DNA from: Brevibacillus_H ginsengisoli
Lineage (GTDB): Bacteria > Bacillota > Bacilli > Brevibacillales > Brevibacillaceae
Assembly: GCF_050113715.1 (NCBI RefSeq)
Contig: NZ_JBNJQR010000011.1
Location: 161,927 to 225,926, forward strand
Reading direction: 5' to 3'
Length of the DNA: 64,000 nt
In this document: positions 61,224 through 64,000 of the stretch, in pieces
Layout: each line of letters begins with the position of its first letter
How positions within the stretch are numbered: position 1 is the first letter of the stretch
The notes under the pieces: model-generated
Seen by the model: the letters and a program-made list of their open reading frames with translations, nothing else
Databases searched by the model: none
Told to the model about the DNA's origin: nothing
Program-made: the position numbers and the translations under genes

Positions 61224-61946
61224 ATGGCTACCTTAGTTAATGAGCGATCGTATCAACGAAAATCAGCTCTGACTGCTGGCATATCACTTCTCATCATGAC
61301 GTTTGCCTCATTTTTTTCCTATGGCTATGTCCATGGAAGTCTTATCGTGCAAGGAGATGCCATCGCCACATTTCACAATATCCAATCATCCACTTTGCTG
61401 TACAAAGCTGAAATCTTTGGGTGGGTCATTACCCTGATCTGTGACATAGTCGTCGCCTGGGCATTCTATCTCTTCCTAAAGCCAATAAACAAGAACCTTT
61501 CATTGCTTGGTGCATGGCTACGTCTGACCTATGTGGCTATTCTGGGAATTGCCATACTGAATTTGATATTTGTGTTGAATCTCTCGAAAGGTACAGAGCT
61601 ATTATCATTATTTCAAATCAATCAACTACAAGCACAAATGATGGTTTATTTGAAAGCATTCGAAACAATTTGGTCGATTGGTTTGATCATCTTTGGCGCG
61701 CATCTTATGACTGTAGGTTATTTGGCTTTTCAATCAACCAACATCCCCAAGGTCATTAGTCTATTATTGCTGCTGGCTTCAGTTGGTTATATCGCCATCA
61801 ACCTAAGCAAAACGTTTTTTCCACAATTTATTGGGATCATTTCAACTCTTCAAATTGTATTTAGTCTGCCCATGATCGCAGGAGAATTGGGCTTTGGGAT
61901 ATGGTTGCTGCTTAGAGGAGGAAAAGTCCCGATATTCTTTTCTTGA
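61224..61946 (+). CDS. DUF4386 family membrane protein
   Basis: 240 aa with six hydrophobic segments. Typical DUF4386 blocks: SYGYVHGSLIVQGD and LFQINQLQAQMMVYLKAFETIWSIGLIIFGAHLMTVGYL. Function unknown; the family often lies beside transcriptional regulators. Start 61224 chosen because AGGAGG is 9 nt upstream. It converges on and overlaps the Crp/Fnr regulator gene by 35 bp. Confidence 0.88.
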   Translation: MATLVNERSYQRKSALTAGISLLIMTFASFFSYGYVHGSLIVQGDAIATFHNIQSSTLLYKAEIFGWVITLICDIVVAWAFYLFLKPINKNLSLLGAWLRLTYVAILGIAILNLIFVLNLSKGTELLSLFQINQLQAQMMVYLKAFETIWSIGLIIFGAHLMTVGYLAFQSTNIPKVISLLLLLASVGYIAINLSKTFFPQFIGIISTLQIVFSLPMIAGELGFGIWLLLRGGKVPIFFS

Positions 61947-62499
61947 TTCTGCTTAACGACTCCGGAGTCATGCCAAGATAACTGGCCAATTGATGTTGGG
62001 GTACACGATCAACTAAGGAAGGACGTTTCTGTAATAATGTTTTGTAGCGTTCTTCAGGTGTAGAAGCGATAAAGGAAGCTAATCCATCTTGTATCTCACT
62101 AAGGTTTTCTTCTAACATTTTGCGTGACATTGTTTCGAGCTGTGGCTGTTTGCTAAACATGTTACTTACAGTATCAGGGTTTCCAACTACCAAAATACAA
62201 TCTTCTAAACAAGTTAAAAAGTATGCGGATGTTTTATCTTGTTTATGGTGGTTAAAATTCACAATCGCTTGTTCTTCTGTATAGAAATTGGATGTAATCT
62301 CTTTTCCCGTTTCATCTATAGAATACTGTCTAACACATCCCTTCAATACAAAGTAACATTTCGTGGGAACATCTCCTTGTCTTAGGAGCATGGTTCCTTT
62401 TCTATATTCTTCCATAAGAATTTCTTCAAGGATTGCCCGTTGTTCTTCTTCGCGAAGGGTTGTAAATTGGGTCAGATATTTCAATAGTATTTCTTTCAT
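61912..62499 (-). CDS. Crp/Fnr-family transcriptional regulator
   Basis: 195 aa. N-terminal cNMP-binding jelly roll with the typical GTMLLRQGDVPTKCYFVLKGCVRQYSIDETGKE block. C-terminal winged helix is short (DRVPQHQLASYLGMTPESLSRIKKRI), as in the small Firmicutes Crp/Fnr proteins. No N-terminal Cys cluster, so not an oxygen-sensing FNR. It overlaps the convergent DUF4386 gene by 35 bp. AGGAAAG upstream of the ATG. Confidence 0.9.
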   Translation of the reverse strand: MKEILLKYLTQFTTLREEEQRAILEEILMEEYRKGTMLLRQGDVPTKCYFVLKGCVRQYSIDETGKEITSNFYTEEQAIVNFNHHKQDKTSAYFLTCLEDCILVVGNPDTVSNMFSKQPQLETMSRKMLEENLSEIQDGLASFIASTPEERYKTLLQKRPSLVDRVPQHQLASYLGMTPESLSRIKKRISGLFLL

Positions 62500-62528
62500 T
62501 TAACTTTCCTTTCAACTTAAGCTTCATT

Positions 62529-62542
62529 TTGATTCACATCAT
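62529..62542 (-). promoter_or_regulatory. FNR-type box upstream of the Crp/Fnr gene
   Basis: ATGAT-GTGA-ATCAA on the minus strand, one mismatch to TTGAT-N4-ATCAA. It lies about 30 bp upstream of the start codon, a position fitting autoregulation. Confidence 0.5.
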
Positions 62543-62616
62543 CATTTACAGTACATAATTCGTCGTATCAGGGTAAGATCCGGCTATAGGGATTGGCGAA
62601 CCGAGCTTTTGAACCC

Positions 62617-63282
62617 TTACCAAATAAAAGGAATTAAATGATAACGTGTTTTCTTACAATAATCATCATATCCCTTTAACTCTTTTAACAATACTTTTTC
62701 TTCATTTAACAGCCTTAGAACAATAAAAATCATGATAAAAAAAGAGGGAATCAACGCCCAAATTGAACCTAATGCAAGAGGAGTGAACAATATTATGAAT
62801 AGAGCACCTGTATACATTGGATGACGAACCACCGCATATGGACCTGTAGATACAACTTTCTGGTTCTCGCTGACTTCAATTATCGCAGACGTATATGAAT
62901 TCTGTTTGAAAACTAAGAAAACAATCAAAAAACCGAGCAAGATGATAGCATCTGCGACTAATACAATAAATAAAGAAACATTTGACCAACCAAAACGATA
63001 GTCTAAACCTGGAATAACTAACAATCCAACAAAAAAAGTGACACCAGATATCGTTTGAAAAACTTTTTGTTCCTTTTCTTTTTCTTTCGCATTACTTCTT
63101 CTTTTTATTAGTTCAGGATCCCTGTTCAAAAAATATTCATTGATAAAGGATGTTGAACCAAAAAAGATTCCAATATAAATCCATGCCTCCCAAAAATCAA
63201 GCGATCCTGCGGGTAAAAAAAGTAAAGCAAAGAAAACGATTGAAAGCAGGAGCGTACTAAGGTATACCTTTTTCTTTAACAC
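62617..63282 (-). CDS. Isoprenylcysteine carboxyl methyltransferase-like membrane protein
   Basis: 221 aa, about five to six membrane helices, ICMT/PEMT-like fold. The C-terminal SAM-binding signature GPYAVVRHPMYTGALFIILFTPLALGS and NEEKVLLKELKGYDDYCKKTRYHLIPFIW are diagnostic. Bacterial members methylate diverse small molecules; substrate unknown. GTG start with GGGAGGTG 8 nt upstream. Confidence 0.9.
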   Translation of the reverse strand: MLKKKVYLSTLLLSIVFFALLFLPAGSLDFWEAWIYIGIFFGSTSFINEYFLNRDPELIKRRSNAKEKEKEQKVFQTISGVTFFVGLLVIPGLDYRFGWSNVSLFIVLVADAIILLGFLIVFLVFKQNSYTSAIIEVSENQKVVSTGPYAVVRHPMYTGALFIILFTPLALGSIWALIPSFFIMIFIVLRLLNEEKVLLKELKGYDDYCKKTRYHLIPFIW

Positions 63283-63396
63283 AAACTACACCTCCCACAA
63301 AATTAATCTTTTCATGATTACTCAAATATATTCGCCGTACAATTCTGCCCTTTTGTTTTAAAAAAATAAACACATTTCTTGACTAGGGCCTAAATG

Positions 63397-63437
63397 AAAA
63401 AAAGCCCCGAAACGAGTGATTCACCGTCTCAAGACTT
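63397..63437 (-). terminator. Terminator of the rRNA-tRNA transcript
   Basis: Minus-strand AGTCTTGAGACG / CGTTTCGGGGCT, a 12-bp stem with G-U pairs and an 8-nt loop, followed by T7. Located 14 bp after the tRNA-Leu CCA end. Confidence 0.85.
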
Positions 63438-63450
63438 TATTAACTATGTA

Positions 63451-63533
63451 TGGTGCCGGTAGAGGGACTTGAACCCCCACGGTTTCCCTCACGATTTTGA
63501 GTCGCGCGCGTCTGCCAATTCCGCCATACCGGC
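63451..63533 (-). tRNA. tRNA-Leu (CAA)
   Basis: Minus strand: acceptor GCCGGTA pairs with TACCGGC, CCA encoded. Anticodon loop CTCAAAA gives CAA, decoding UUG. Long variable arm (TGAGGGAAACCGTGG region) and TTCAAGTC T-loop typical of tRNA-Leu. 83 nt with CCA. Confidence 0.95.
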
Positions 63534-63541
63534 AATTATAA

Positions 63542-63618
63542 TGGTCGGGAAGACAGGATTCGAACCTGCGACCCCTTGGTCCCAAGCCAAGTACTCTACC
63601 AAGCTGAGCTACTTCCCG
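63542..63618 (-). tRNA. tRNA-Pro (TGG)
   Basis: Minus strand: acceptor CGGGAAG pairs with CTTCCCG, D-arm AGCTCAGCTTGGTAGAGT, anticodon loop CTTGGGA (TGG), T-loop GGTTCGAATCC and encoded CCA. It is 8 bp upstream of tRNA-Leu in transcription order. Confidence 0.95.
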
Positions 63619-63703
63619 ATTTTGTTTTTTGTTCTGGGGCCCCCGAAAAGTATTCGGTGTAAGCTTCGAAGGATTTCGTCACTTTTTGGGGTAGAAGGTA
63701 TAT

Positions 63704-63779
63704 GGCGTGCCCTGAGAGATTCGAACTCCCGACCTTTTGATTCGTAGTCAAACGCTCTATCCAGCTGAGCTAAGGGCAC
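63704..63779 (-). tRNA. tRNA-Arg (ACG)
   Basis: Minus strand: acceptor GTGCCCT pairs with AGGGCAC, D-arm AGCTCAGCTGGATAGAGC, anticodon loop CTACGAA (ACG), T-loop GAGTTCGAATCTC, encoded CCA. First tRNA after the rRNA gene. Confidence 0.95.
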
Positions 63780-63904
63780 ATGATTATTCCTTCAAAACTG
63801 AATACGCAAGAATCGCTCCTATATGCTTCTTGTTGGCTCCGTCCGCCTATGGCGCAAAGTCGCTGCACAAAAACATATACTCGCTCTGATTACTTAAGGA
63901 TACG

Positions 63905-64000
63905 TGGATAAGTCCTCGACCGATTAGTATTCGTCAGCTCCATGCGTTGCCGCACTTCCACACCGAACCTATCAACCTCATCGTCTATGAGGGGTCTTAC
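63905..64000 (-). rRNA. 23S rRNA gene, 3' end (partial)
   Basis: The minus strand from the window edge reads through the conserved helix 99-101 region of 23S rRNA (GGTTGATAGGTTCGGTGTGG, CGGCAACGCATGGAGCTGAC, TAATCGGTCGAGGACTTATCC). The gene continues beyond the window. About 125 bp of spacer separates its end from tRNA-Arg, and this spacer has no 5S rRNA. Confidence 0.95.

Noticed and set aside
63469..63747. A plus-strand open frame of 92 codons containing GFEPATPWSQ and LRDSNSRPFDS
   Set aside because: It is the antisense reading of three tRNA genes; these strings are well-known false proteins from tRNA loci.

Overview
The window looks like chromosomal DNA from a spore-forming, low-to-mid GC Gram-positive bacterium of the Bacillales. 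A Brevibacillus-type member of the Paenibacillaceae fits best, but this is inferred from gene content, not from a phylogeny. Supporting signs are a ger spore-germinant receptor operon, a YjcZ-like mini-protein, preQ1-I and c-di-AMP (ydaO-type) riboswitches, strong AAGGAGG ribosome binding sites with frequent TTG and GTG starts, an M20 dipeptidase PepV, a small alarmone synthetase and dynamin-like GTPases. I see no prophage, transposase or CRISPR array.

Layout: 0.1-2.3 kb holds small genes (XapX, DinB, AraC regulator, a hypothetical). 2.35-5.6 kb is a queuosine-precursor operon (transporter-queD-queE-queC-queF) behind a preQ1-I riboswitch and terminator. 5.7-8.0 kb is a cystine-type amino-acid ABC transporter, followed by a CDF cation exporter. 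9.2-16.3 kb is mixed metabolism (GH15 hydrolase, inositol monophosphatase, HPPD, methyltransferase, and a LysM-3D wall protein under a ydaO riboswitch). 16.4-20.1 kb is the ger operon in B-A-C order. 20.3-25.3 kb holds a phosphatase, a soluble chemotaxis-type transducer, an RsmF-like methyltransferase and unknowns.

25.4-37.4 kb is the most coherent accessory block: a sigma-54 activator gene, then a -24/-12 promoter with candidate upstream activator sites, then a ten-gene operon (CoA-transferase, two acyl-CoA dehydrogenases, ETF beta and alpha, FixC, FixX, acyl-CoA ligase, OFA-family transporter). It matches in content the E. coli ydiF-ydiO-ydiQRST-fadK cluster and probably imports, activates and dehydrogenates a carboxylic acid, sending electrons through ETF and FixCX to quinones.

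37.7-62.5 kb holds housekeeping and regulatory genes (DEAD-box helicase, PepV, small alarmone synthetase, MFS, chemoreceptor, TetR, U32 peptidase-family protein, citramalate synthase, hydrolases, Csp, two adjacent dynamin GTPases, Crp/Fnr regulator). The right edge has three tRNAs (Leu, Pro, Arg) and the 3' end of a 23S rRNA gene, all on the minus strand, with no 5S gene between them.

The most unusual feature is a dispersed family of about 125-220 bp imperfect palindromes (six copies: 12.2, 15.1, 24.5, 50.4, 50.7 and 53.5 kb). Five of the six start directly after the stop codon of a gene. Their arms change in a compensatory way between copies, which suggests selection on an RNA or DNA hairpin. 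Several carry a second conserved tail module with its own hairpin.
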